64,000 nt of DNA from Streptomyces akebiae (GCF_019599145.1 NZ_CP080647.1:10193203-10257202), one strand, 5' to 3'; numbered from the stretch's first letter, positions 54,445 through 61,779 are shown. Translations and numbers: made by a program. Notes: generated by a model not told the origin, from the letters alone.

Positions 54445-55184
54445 CCGCGGCCACCTACCAGTACGTCGACCTGCCCGATGCGTCCGTGGTCACCACCCGT
54501 GCCCTGCTCACCGCCCGGGAGAACATCTCCGACACCGTCGCCGCCCGCGCCATGATGTGCATCCACGGCGGCGCCGGCTTCGGCAAGACCCTCGCCGTCA
54601 ACATCTGCCTGCGGGGACTCGAGCCTCACGAGGACGTCCGCAAGATCACTTTCCGGGCCCGTCCCACCGCCCGTGCGGTGCGCTACGAGCTGTTCACCGC
54701 GCTCGACCTGGCCGGTGAACCGCCGCGTCATCCCAGTGAGTTCGACCGCCTGCTGAAGACGGCCCTGGCTGAACGTCCCCGCACCTTCCTCGTGGACGAG
54801 GCCCAGTGGCTCAACGGGGAGGCATTCGAGTACTTCCGCTATCTGTGGGACGAACCCTCAACCCAGCTCGCGATCATCTTCGTCGGCGGGGAGGGCTGCC
54901 ACACCGTGCTGCGCCGTGAACCGATGCTGTCCTCCCGCATCTTCATCTGGCAGCACTTCACCCGCCTCACCCCCAGCGAGGTCCTGGAGGCCATCCCGCT
55001 GTTTCATCCGGTCTGGGTCGACGCCGACCCCGATGACATCACGTTCGCCGACCAGCACGCCGCGCACGGCAATTTCCGCGCCTGGGCCCAGTTGACTGCC
55101 CACACCCGCACTGCCCTGGCCCGCACCGGCCGCCCCCGGGTGGATCAGGAGCTGCTGCGCTGGGCCTTCAGCCGCCTCGCCTGA
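54441..55184 (+). CDS. Second transposition ATPase (MuB/TnsC-like, stand-alone)
   Basis: The 247-residue AAA+ ATPase has Walker A GGAGFGKT (about 43-50), Walker B FLVDEAQW and a C-terminal segment FHPVWVDADPDDITFADQHA then AHGNFRAWAQLTAH, which parallels FHPLWEDV...GHGNFRTWAKLTSH of the first ATPase. It lacks any N-terminal DNA-binding extension and resembles the short ATPases of IS21/Tn7-like systems. GTG 54441 overlaps the transposase stop. Its tail probably contacts the transposase. Having two paralogous ATPases in one operon is unusual. Confidence 0.88.
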   Translation: MTAATYQYVDLPDASVVTTRALLTARENISDTVAARAMMCIHGGAGFGKTLAVNICLRGLEPHEDVRKITFRARPTARAVRYELFTALDLAGEPPRHPSEFDRLLKTALAERPRTFLVDEAQWLNGEAFEYFRYLWDEPSTQLAIIFVGGEGCHTVLRREPMLSSRIFIWQHFTRLTPSEVLEAIPLFHPVWVDADPDDITFADQHAAHGNFRAWAQLTAHTRTALARTGRPRVDQELLRWAFSRLA

Positions 55185-55197
55185 CCACCACGTCACC

Positions 55198-56307
55198 ATG
55201 CCGCCAGCCGTGCCACCGTCCGTCGCCGTGGTCCTCGACCCGGGCGACGACGCGGTCCACACGCACACCGCCCTGGCCGCCCACCATCCGCCGTCCGGCC
55301 GGATCACCCTGCACCCCGGCCCGGGCACCACCAGCGAAACCGGCCTCGCCCACGACCTTCTGGCCGCTCTGGGCAAACCGCCCCTGCTCCCGGGCCGTTT
55401 CCCCGCCGGCCGTCAGCCCGCCTGGGAAGCCGCCACCGCCTGGATCAACGCCCTGCCCGTGAACCGGCTGACCGTCCTGCGCGCCCACCGCCTCACCGCC
55501 CGCCGCACGATGCGCCTCCTGGAGCTGCGCGCCCTGACCGGCATTCACCTGACCCTGGTCTGCCACCGCCCTCACCTGCCCGCCGCCCTGCACCAGGCCC
55601 TGCAGACGGCCGACTTCGCCATCACCGCCGACTTCCAGGCCGCCCGCCGCCACTACTACGGCACAACCGCTCCCGTACCCCGGCCTGCGGAGGAGCCCGC
55701 CCGGCCGGCCAACCGGTGGCTCACCCTGCCCGCACTGGACCGCCTGGTCTCCTACGACAGCCCTGCCCCCTGTACCGCCCCGTGCGTACCGCCGCCGATC
55801 ACCTTCCGGCACCGCCCGCCACCGACACCCCTCACCGAGCAGGCAGTACAGGAAGTCGCCCGACGCCTCTCCACCGTGACCGCCCACCCCCGCCTGGCCG
55901 CCGCCCTCGCCGCCGCCCTCTTTACCGGCGCATCCATCCAGCAGCTCGCCACCGCCCGCCCCGGCGACTACGACGCCGCCGCGGCCACCCTGGCCCTGCA
56001 CGACCGGACCCGCTACACCGACGGCTGCGCCTCGCACCGGGTGCCGCCGTGGGCACGCGTCTCCCTGAAGGCCGCCGTGTCCTTCGCTCAGCTCGCGCCC
56101 GGCCAGGACCAGCATCTGCTGGCCGGCCCCCACGACCGCGTCCACCTGCTGCGCATGGCGGAGGCGGCCAGGCTCCGCCCGCCGCAGCCGCCTGTCGGTC
56201 AGCGCACCGGCCCTGTCGGCCGCATCCAGTGGGACTGGCGCGAACGAAAGGAAGCACAGTGCTACGACACGATGCTGACACGGCACCAGATGCCGCCCTC
56301 GCTCTGA
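55198..56307 (+). CDS. Fourth gene of the transposition operon, function unknown
   Basis: I do not recognise this 369-residue protein. It follows the second ATPase by 13 bases and is almost certainly co-transcribed. Residues about 75-150 (INALPVNRLTVLRAHRLTAR, LTLVCHRPHLPAALHQALQT) have the order of an ATPase core after Walker B but no Walker A or acidic Walker B is present. Residues about 205-320 (LAAALAAALFTGASIQQLAT, then YDAAAATLALHDRTRYTD and VPPWARVSLKAA) faintly resemble the first half of a tyrosine-recombinase catalytic domain, but the expected Arg is absent. It is Pro-, His- and Ala-rich and ends in KEAQCYDTMLTRHQM. It may be a target-selection partner (inference by position, like TniQ). 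Confidence 0.6.
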   Translation: MPPAVPPSVAVVLDPGDDAVHTHTALAAHHPPSGRITLHPGPGTTSETGLAHDLLAALGKPPLLPGRFPAGRQPAWEAATAWINALPVNRLTVLRAHRLTARRTMRLLELRALTGIHLTLVCHRPHLPAALHQALQTADFAITADFQAARRHYYGTTAPVPRPAEEPARPANRWLTLPALDRLVSYDSPAPCTAPCVPPPITFRHRPPPTPLTEQAVQEVARRLSTVTAHPRLAAALAAALFTGASIQQLATARPGDYDAAAATLALHDRTRYTDGCASHRVPPWARVSLKAAVSFAQLAPGQDQHLLAGPHDRVHLLRMAEAARLRPPQPPVGQRTGPVGRIQWDWRERKEAQCYDTMLTRHQMPPSL

Positions 56308-56326
56308 GCTCGAACCCGCGTGCACG

Positions 56327-56881
56327 TCAGTCGATGGAGAAAACGGCGAACTCCACGTCGGTGAAGGCGATTCCGAGCCCATGGGCACGCAGGCCTCCGT
56401 CCCGGAAGTAGGCATGCCCCAAAGCACGGGCGAGGATCACCATCTGCTGCTGCTCACCCCCGCCGGCGTCCCGGGCGGCGAACAGCTCGCGGGCCACTTC
56501 TCCCGACAGGTACTGGGTGATCAGCCGTACCCGCGGATCGTCCGACGAGCCTGCCGGAGCGGCGAAACCGAACCGCGCCCTGGTGTGGAAGACAAACCCG
56601 TCGGCCTCGGCCCGGGCCCGTCGGCGGGCGCGCACCAGGGGCTGCCACCGTGCCCTGACGGCCTCATCGATCAACCCCGCATGCACAGCACTTGGACGGC
56701 GACGCATTCCCGGCCGGGTCGTGACCCACCTTTGTACCGTGCGCTGGGAGATCCCCAGGAGGACAGCCATGTTCTTCGTGGAGCCCTTCTGCGCCCTGAG
56801 CAGGAAACGCACAGCGGCGTCACCAGTAGGCACCGGACGGCTCAGCAGCGCTCGCTCAAGCCCTTTGACGATCTCTCCCAT
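56327..56881 (-). CDS. tpg: Telomere-protecting terminal protein Tpg
   Basis: The 184-residue product has exactly the usual Tpg length and its landmarks: MGEIVKGLERA start, RPVPTGDAAVRFLLRAQKGS, a helix-turn-helix (VLLGISQRTVQRWV, about 40-53), HTRARFGFAAPAGSSDDPRV (about 99-118) and a C-terminal FRDGGLRAHGLGIAFTDVEF. Tpg is covalently attached to the 5' ends of linear Streptomyces replicons and primes telomere patching, acting with Tap. It is convergent with the transposition operon (20 bases between stops). Unlike classic loci it is not preceded by tap; a broken tap lies on the opposite strand at 57541-58525. No clear upstream ribosome site was resolved. Confidence 0.88.
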   Translation of the reverse strand: MGEIVKGLERALLSRPVPTGDAAVRFLLRAQKGSTKNMAVLLGISQRTVQRWVTTRPGMRRRPSAVHAGLIDEAVRARWQPLVRARRRARAEADGFVFHTRARFGFAAPAGSSDDPRVRLITQYLSGEVARELFAARDAGGGEQQQMVILARALGHAYFRDGGLRAHGLGIAFTDVEFAVFSID

Positions 56882-57099
56882 GTCCTCCCCCCGAGCCGTT
56901 CTGCCGCCGCACAGCGGCCGTCTGCTCCCTCAGGTCTTTCACACTGGCCCGTTGCCTTTGGCCAGTTCCGGCGTACGCGAGACATCCCTGCGGGTCCTCG
57001 GCTACTGACTCTGCTGTCCTATCTCGAGCCTGAGCTCGTCTCACTGAACCTGATCGCCGCTCCGTAGGGTTCGCGCGGCACCCAGCTGGTCGAGCAGCG

Positions 57100-57154
57100 T
57101 CCGTCTTTAAGAAAAGCTAGCTAACTTCTACTAGGTTTCTATAGTCTTCTCCTC
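57100..57154 (+). promoter_or_regulatory. AT-rich promoter region of the 57155 gene
   Basis: The stretch from about 57100, with AAGAAAAGCTAGCTAACTTC then TACTAGGTTTCTATAG, is strikingly AT-rich for this genome and contains a self-complementary AGCTAGCT and repeated CTA steps. It sits directly before the GTG at 57155 and probably carries its promoter or a protein site. Confidence 0.5.
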
Positions 57155-57511
57155 GTGAACTCCTACAGCGAGGACCTCGCCAGCGTCGAGCGTGAACTCC
57201 GTGAAGCCGAACTCGAGCGTGACCGACTCGGAGCTCATATCGAGGGGCTCAAGGCCAAGCGGGACGCCTTCAAGAAGCTGAGTGCAGCGGTGTCCGAGCC
57301 GGGGTCGGCGGTCCAAGACCTCACCAAGGCGGATGCCATCGTCAAGATCCTCAGGGCGTCGCCTCAGCCCATGTCTCTCGGTGATATTGCGGATGCTTTG
57401 ACCGCCGGGGGCAAGCAAGCCAACCGCAACGGCGTCTCCGTCTACATAGACGGTCTGCTTAAGGCCGGCCGCGTCGTCCGTGTTGCCCGGAACCAGTACC
57501 GCGACGCCTGA
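57155..57511 (+). CDS. Small coiled-coil protein with winged-helix C-terminus
   Basis: The 118-residue protein begins with a charged coiled coil (YSEDLASVERELREAELERD through KRDAFKKLSAA, about 3-45) and ends in a winged-helix-like domain (ADAIVKILRASPQPMSLGDI, then VSVYIDGLLKAGRVVRVARN). Similar small proteins occur on Streptomyces plasmids and mobile regions to my recollection; function is unknown. GTG 57155 is the only good start. Its codon choice is less GC3-biased than its neighbours, which fits foreign origin. The broken tap begins 30 bases downstream on the same strand. Confidence 0.75.
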   Translation: MNSYSEDLASVERELREAELERDRLGAHIEGLKAKRDAFKKLSAAVSEPGSAVQDLTKADAIVKILRASPQPMSLGDIADALTAGGKQANRNGVSVYIDGLLKAGRVVRVARNQYRDA

Positions 57512-57540
57512 CAACTTCACTGAGGTGCGCCCATAGTTCG

Positions 57541-58525
57541 GTGAGCGACACCCGGCACTGGGCCGACGCCGCCCAGCTGCCGCCGGCAGACCTCGCGCGG
57601 ATGCTGGGCACCTATGCGGCCCGGGTGATGACGCCGCGCGGCTCCACCGCCGTCACGGGCCTGGAGCTGATGACCGCGCTGCATCGGCCGACCCGCGCCT
57701 CCGAGCCGGACGCGACGGGTAGGCGGCATTCCGAGCACAACCCCGGTTCGCTGGGCAAGGACCCGGTGGACTGCGCGCCGTGCGAGGCCCCCGACGGGCA
57801 CCCACAGCTGAAGGATCTGCCGCGCTTCCACCGCCGCACCCGGCCGAGGTCCTGGTGGAGGAGGCGTACGACTGGGCACGGCCGCTCACCGACGCCGAAT
57901 GCACCCTTCGGCACCTGGTGGGCGTCGACGTGAACATGGCCTTCGCCGCCGGCGCCAACGGCCTCACGGTCGGCCTCGGTGCGCCGTCGTACATCAAAGC
58001 GCCGGTGTTCGACGCGAAGTTGCCCGGTGCGTGGCTGGTCGACCTTTCCCACGTCGACCTGTTGAGGGTGAAGGTCGCCAAGGACAAGTGGGCGGACCTG
58101 GACGCTGACCTGCTGCCTAGCCCGTTCACGCCGAAGGGTGAGCGCCCGACGGTGGTGGCCTGGTACGCCACGCCGGCCGTGGCGTACGCGGTGGAGCTCG
58201 GCTACGACGTCACGCCGATCGAGGCGTGGGTGCGCTACGACAACGGCCGTTACCTGGACGGCTGGTACAACCGGCTGCGCGACGCCTACCTCGCCACGAT
58301 GGCCGACATCGGCGTGCACGCGGACATGCCGCCGGCCGACTTCCTCGCGGCGATGGACGGCTACCGGCAGCGTGACCCGCAGCTGGCGATCGTGGTGTCG
58401 GCGATCAAGGCGACCGTGAAGGACGGTATCGGCAAGCTGCGCGAGCGCCCTCGCGGGGAGGGCTGGAAGCCCGGGCAGCCGTGGCGGGCCCTTGCCCGGC
58501 CCACCTGGCGCCCGGACATCCGCGT
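57541..58525 (+). pseudogene. tap: Telomere-associated protein Tap, internal fragment
   Basis: The plus strand reads RHWADAAQLPPADLARMLGT, GSTAVTGLELMTALHRPTRA and HNPGSLGKDPVDCAPCEAPD and then, after a frameshift near 57830-57845, EVLVEEAYDWARPLTDAECT, VNMAFAAGANGLTVGLGAPS, DLSHVDLLRVKVAKDKWADL and GYDVTPIEAWVRYDNGRYLD up to RPTWRPDIR. These are consecutive segments of Tap, the protein that binds the 3' telomere overhang and recruits Tpg. The N-terminal DNA-binding part and everything after WRPDIR are missing (about 330 of roughly 740 residues remain), so it cannot be functional. Confidence 0.8.
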
Positions 58526-58588
58526 CTCAGGTGCGGGAGCGGCAGCTGGACTTCGGGGACGTTGAGGTACTTGGCCATCCTCGTGGCG

Positions 58589-58620
58589 GTGCCCCGGGCT
58601 GCCACCGGAGCCCGGGGCAC
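58589..58620 (-). terminator. Hairpin ending the sigma-like/membrane protein operon
   Basis: Twelve-base perfect arms GTGCCCCGGGCT and AGCCCGGGGCAC surround an 8-base loop, 7 bases beyond the stop of the 30-residue peptide gene on the minus strand. Confidence 0.75.
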
Positions 58621-58626
58621 TGACCG

Positions 58627-58719
58627 TTACCTGCCTCGGATTGAGGTGATGAGGTTGATGAGGGCGGCCATCAAGGACGTGGTGCCGCTGATGATCGCGG
58701 CGATCTCGCTGGTGTTCAT
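58627..58719 (-). CDS. 30-residue hydrophobic peptide
   Basis: A short frame, MNTSEIAAIISGTTSLMAAL then INLITSIRGR, forms one amphipathic or membrane helix with a basic end. A GAAAGG ribosome site lies 6 bases before the ATG, and the terminator follows directly, supporting a real gene. The larger frame to 58827 is not supported. It is the last gene of the minus-strand operon with two sigma-like factors and other small membrane proteins. Function unknown; a membrane-active or regulatory peptide is possible. Confidence 0.55.
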   Translation of the reverse strand: MNTSEIAAIISGTTSLMAALINLITSIRGR

Positions 58720-58851
58720 GGGGGCCTTTCGGGTGCCGGGGCCCGGCCCGGCCCGGAGCCGGGCGGGCGGTCGGCTCGGCCCATAACCAGCAGTCGCTGC
58801 CCGGCTCCATGATGCACGTCCCTTCATGAAGCCGCCTATCGCCCAGGAGGG

Positions 58852-59337
58852 TTATCGGCGCAGGGCCCAGGTCATGACGCGGGCGAGGCCCCAGGCGGCG
58901 CCGGCGGCGGGGAACAGCGGGAGGGCCGCGGCGAGGTTGCCGAGCAGGATCAACACGACGGCGATGCCGAAAACGATCGTGCCGATCACGGTGAAGACGT
59001 AGAAGGCGATGCGCGGCGCGACCCGGGCGGCCTTCTCCCGCAGCTGGCGGCGGCGGTGGGCGCGGCGCAGGTGGGCGACTTGGCGTACGCGTCCCCGTGC
59101 GGCCCGCACGTCGTTCTTCTTGACGTCGAGGTCGGCCTCCATCGCGGAGAGCAGCGCGGAGAACGCCTCCGTCACGTCGTGGGCGTCGAGGCCGGTGTCC
59201 ACCGTGGCGAGGAGCGCGGCAATGGCGTCGGTGACCTCGTCGTCCTCCTTGGTGTCGACGGCCGTCTTCAGCGCGGCGAGCCGCATGTCGAAGCCGGTCT
59301 CGATGACCTCGATCCGGTGGGCGGGGGAGGCGCTCAT
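58852..59337 (-). CDS. Hypothetical membrane protein (161 residues)
   Basis: The N-terminal 95 residues are an acidic, helical cytoplasmic domain (LKTAVDTKEDDEVTDAIAAL, LDAHDVTEAFSALLSAMEAD) ending in a very basic stretch (LRRAHRRRQLREKAAR). Two membrane helices (IAFYVFTVIGTIVFGIAVVL, LAAALPLFPAAGAAWGLARV) follow. GGAGCACC precedes the ATG. I do not recognise the family. It belongs to the operon of sigma-like and small membrane proteins. Confidence 0.75.
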   Translation of the reverse strand: MSASPAHRIEVIETGFDMRLAALKTAVDTKEDDEVTDAIAALLATVDTGLDAHDVTEAFSALLSAMEADLDVKKNDVRAARGRVRQVAHLRRAHRRRQLREKAARVAPRIAFYVFTVIGTIVFGIAVVLILLGNLAAALPLFPAAGAAWGLARVMTWALRR

Positions 59338-59383
59338 GATGGTGCTCCTGTGCTCGGTTTCGTCCTACGCCCGATACGACGAA

Positions 59384-59421
59384 GGGCCGGGACCCGACTG
59401 TGAAGTCGCAGGTCCCGGCCC
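59384..59421 (-). terminator. Two-part hairpin inside the operon
   Basis: Eleven-base arms GGGCCGGGACC and GGTCCCGGCCC enclose a second stem, CGACT-gtga-AGTCG. It lies 47 bases upstream of the 161-residue membrane protein gene and 70 bases after the 104-residue one, so it may be a partial terminator or an mRNA stabiliser. Confidence 0.6.
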
Positions 59422-59492
59422 GTACGGCGATCGTCTAACGGAAGCGTCCTACCATGCGCGCTCCTCTCGACGTGGCATCAGGTCGCATGCTG

Positions 59493-59807
59493 CTAAGCCC
59501 TCTTGGGCTCCGACGTAACGGGTGTACGGGCGGGCTGTGACCTGCGCGGGGTAAGCCCCGCCGACTGCGGAGCCTTGAGGGTCGGGTCGTCCCACACTGC
59601 TACGGGAGTGCGGGCGGCCCGAATGCGCCTGACGATGCTGGCGATGAACGACGTCACGGCAGTGACGACGATCGAGACGATGAACAAGATGCGGTTGAGC
59701 ACGGGGTTGGTCTCCTTCTCGATGGGCTTGTAATCCGTGGTCACGTTCTTGGTCGTGCTTCTGTCCTTCTTGGTCGTGGGGTTCAGGGCGATCGGCGATA
59801 GCCCCAC
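59493..59807 (-). CDS. Hypothetical small membrane protein (104 residues)
   Basis: The product has a polar N-terminus rich in Lys and Thr (TTKKDRSTTKNVTTDYKPIE), one membrane helix (RILFIVSIVVTAVTSFIASI, about 40-59) and a basic/Pro-rich tail. GTG 59807 is the only available start. It follows the sigma-like gene at 59885-60520 by 77 bases on the same strand. Family not recognised; a membrane partner of the sigma-like factor is possible. Confidence 0.6.
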   Translation of the reverse strand: MGLSPIALNPTTKKDRSTTKNVTTDYKPIEKETNPVLNRILFIVSIVVTAVTSFIASIVRRIRAARTPVAVWDDPTLKAPQSAGLTPRRSQPARTPVTSEPKRA

Positions 59808-59884
59808 TCGGGCCAGCCGATGAACGCGGAGGGGATCGGACCGATCCGCGCCATCCGTTGGCCCGCGAAGGGATACCCCAGGCC

Positions 59885-60520
59885 CTAGTCCTGCAGGTGC
59901 TCACGCAGGCGCTGACGCACCTTTTCGTCCTTGAGGGCGGCCTGCGCCAGGGACAGGTCCTTGCGTACCGAGGTGACCTTGATGCCCAGCATCTCGGCGA
60001 TCTCGGCGTTCTCGAACTTGCCGACGTGACGCAGCACGTAGGCCTCGTGCTGCCGCTCGGGCAGCACCTCACTCAGGACGGCCCGGACGCGGAGGTACCC
60101 CTCCGTCGCCTCGACGACATCCGGGTCCGTCCACTTCTCCGGCACGGCGCCGTGCTTCTCCAGCGCACGCGCCTCCGCATGAATACGGCGCAGTTCGTCC
60201 ACGGCCCGCCTGGAGAGAATGGTGGCGATGAACCCGCTGGGGTTCGTGATGACCTTCGGGTACGTGGGGAGGGTTTTGACGATCTGCTCGATGCCGATCT
60301 GCAGGACGTCCTCGCCGTGGTGGTACGACACGATGCGCCTGGTGAGCGCGAGCCAGTGCGACCTGTGCGTGACGAGGAGCTCCATGACCGCCTCCTTCGC
60401 CTCCTCTGCGGTCATGGCGCGTTTCTTGGCACGGTTCTGGAACAGCTCGGGGATCACTCGCGCCCGCTTACGCGGTCGCCCTGACCCTGCGACTGACTCG
60501 GTCACGTTGTTCTTCTCCAT
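59885..60520 (-). CDS. Sigma-70-like transcription factor
   Basis: The 211-residue protein has an Arg/Lys-rich start, a region-2-like helical part (HWLALTRRIVSYHHGEDVLQ then GFIATILSRRAVDELRRI) and a region-4 helix-turn-helix (PERQHEAYVLRHVGKFENAE then IAEMLGIKVTSVRKDLSLAQ). It looks like a divergent ECF-type factor. ATG 60520 is preceded by AGAAG; the upstream frame is unrelated. It is flanked by genes for small membrane proteins and lies downstream of a second sigma-like gene in the same strand. Confidence 0.78.
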   Translation of the reverse strand: MEKNNVTESVAGSGRPRKRARVIPELFQNRAKKRAMTAEEAKEAVMELLVTHRSHWLALTRRIVSYHHGEDVLQIGIEQIVKTLPTYPKVITNPSGFIATILSRRAVDELRRIHAEARALEKHGAVPEKWTDPDVVEATEGYLRVRAVLSEVLPERQHEAYVLRHVGKFENAEIAEMLGIKVTSVRKDLSLAQAALKDEKVRQRLREHLQD

Positions 60521-60730
60521 CGATCTTCTGGTGACGCCGCCACACCGACCGAGCGCCACCGGGCCGCTACTGCCCCTACCAACCACGACGTCGTGGCTGC
60601 GGCACGAAGTGTGAACTGGCAGGTCACAGCGGGAGCTTCCGGGCACGCTGCGCACCAACTCATGCGCCTGGACGGCCGGATACGCGTCGGCGGGCCGGGA
60701 CGAAGGCCACTGGCCCGCCGCCCCCGTGTC

Positions 60731-60937
60731 TCACGTCAGGGCCGGGACCAGGACGGCCAGCAGCGCGATGAAGAGCGTCATGACACTGAAGAACACGAAG
60801 CTGCCGCGGCCGATGGCCGTGGAGACCGGTGCTCCTCCCTCGCGGGCGACGTTGTATCCGATCAGGCCTGCGATGGCGGAGACCGCGGCGAGGGTGACCA
60901 GTGCCAGAAGCAGGGTCAGGAGGTTCTGCGTGCTCAC
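60731..60937 (-). CDS. Small two-helix membrane protein (68 residues)
   Basis: Two hydrophobic helices (LLTLLLALVTLAAVSAIAGL and GSFVFFSVMTLFIALLAVLV) are joined by a short polar loop (NVAREGGAPVSTAIGR). GTG 60937 overlaps the stop of the upstream sigma-like gene by GTGA, which supports both its reality and coupled synthesis. Function unknown. Confidence 0.72.
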   Translation of the reverse strand: MSTQNLLTLLLALVTLAAVSAIAGLIGYNVAREGGAPVSTAIGRGSFVFFSVMTLFIALLAVLVPALT

Positions 60938-61779
60938 GCCGCACCCCGCTGGTTCTGCCGACGGGTGACGGCCTTGGTGTGCAGCTGTTCCGGGATCCAG
61001 ATCCGCTTCTCCCGGGCCGCCTGGTACAGGACCGTCCGGAAGCGCGACCTGCGCTGGCGGGCGGCGGCGGGGGAGAGCTTCAACCGCTCGGCGATCTCAG
61101 CGTCGGGAAAGCCCATGACCGTCAGACGTACGACCGCCTGCGTGTGCGGCGCCTGCTCATCGAGGATGTCCTCGAAGTCCGTACTGAACACCTCCGAGTC
61201 GATCTCGTAGCTGGCGGCCTCGAGCAGTCCGCCGATGCCGGCTTCGTTCGCGGCGTCCTCGGTGAAGTCGTACACGGCATGCAGATGGGCCCAGTGGACC
61301 CGCTGCCTGGCCCATCTCACGTACGCGCGCCGGAACACCCACACGCACTGGCCGATGAAGTACGACATCAGGCTGCAGGCGCCGCGGGGTCCGTGGTGGT
61401 CGGCCTTCCAGCCCTGTCCACGCTGCAGGTCGCGATGGAACTTACGTGTCGCTTCGGTGAGGACGTCGACCATGATGATGTCCCGCTCGAGAGGGCTGCT
61501 GCGCAGCAGGCTCATGTCGTCCTCGTGGACGAAGAACTTCCAGCCCCGCTTCTTGCACTGCCTCACGGCAAGCCGGGCAAGCGTGCCCTCGCGGAGCATG
61601 CCGAGCAGGCGCGGCTCGGCCTCCCGGATCAGCTCGATCTCGAACACCTCGTAGGCCAGCCCTTCGAAGCCGCAGCTGGCCAGCTCCTCGATCCGCGCGG
61701 CGTCCTGCCCGATCCGGGCCGTGTGCTCCCCGCCCAGCACCGCGTCGATGGTCTCGAAGATCTCTACATCTACGCTCAC
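60934..61779 (-). CDS. Large sigma-like helix-turn-helix protein
   Basis: The 281-residue protein ends with a region-4-type helix-turn-helix (HTQAVVRLTVMGFPDAEIAE then RLKLSPAAARQRRSRFRTVL). Its N-terminal two-thirds is helical with many aromatic residues (LMSYFIGQCVWVFRRAYVRW) and could be a region-2-like core. I do not recognise the exact family. GTG 61779 is the first conserved residue. It is the first gene of the minus-strand operon, coupled by GTGA to a two-helix membrane protein. It probably directs transcription under membrane control (inference). Confidence 0.72.
   Translation of the reverse strand: MSVDVEIFETIDAVLGGEHTARIGQDAARIEELASCGFEGLAYEVFEIELIREAEPRLLGMLREGTLARLAVRQCKKRGWKFFVHEDDMSLLRSSPLERDIIMVDVLTEATRKFHRDLQRGQGWKADHHGPRGACSLMSYFIGQCVWVFRRAYVRWARQRVHWAHLHAVYDFTEDAANEAGIGGLLEAASYEIDSEVFSTDFEDILDEQAPHTQAVVRLTVMGFPDAEIAERLKLSPAAARQRRSRFRTVLYQAAREKRIWIPEQLHTKAVTRRQNQRGAA

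Larger units (their letters stand above)
51469..57054. mobile_element. Proposed Mu/Tn7-like transposon (extent tentative)
   Basis: The four coupled transposition genes define the core. Possible ends: left repeats CTCAGGTTCGATAG (51469-51482) and CTGAGGTTGG (51493-51502). On the right, in opposite orientation, CTATCTCGAGCCTGAG (57019-57034) and GAACCTGAT (57046-57054) read as CTCAGGCTCGAGATAG and ATCAGGTTC. The match is imperfect and no target duplication was found. If right, the tpg gene lies inside as cargo. Confidence 0.35.

Noticed and set aside
59849..59870. GGATCGG-a-CCGATCC-type palindrome upstream of the 104-residue membrane protein region
   Set aside because: Short and not clearly tied to a start codon; kept out of the feature list as probable chance in GC-rich DNA.
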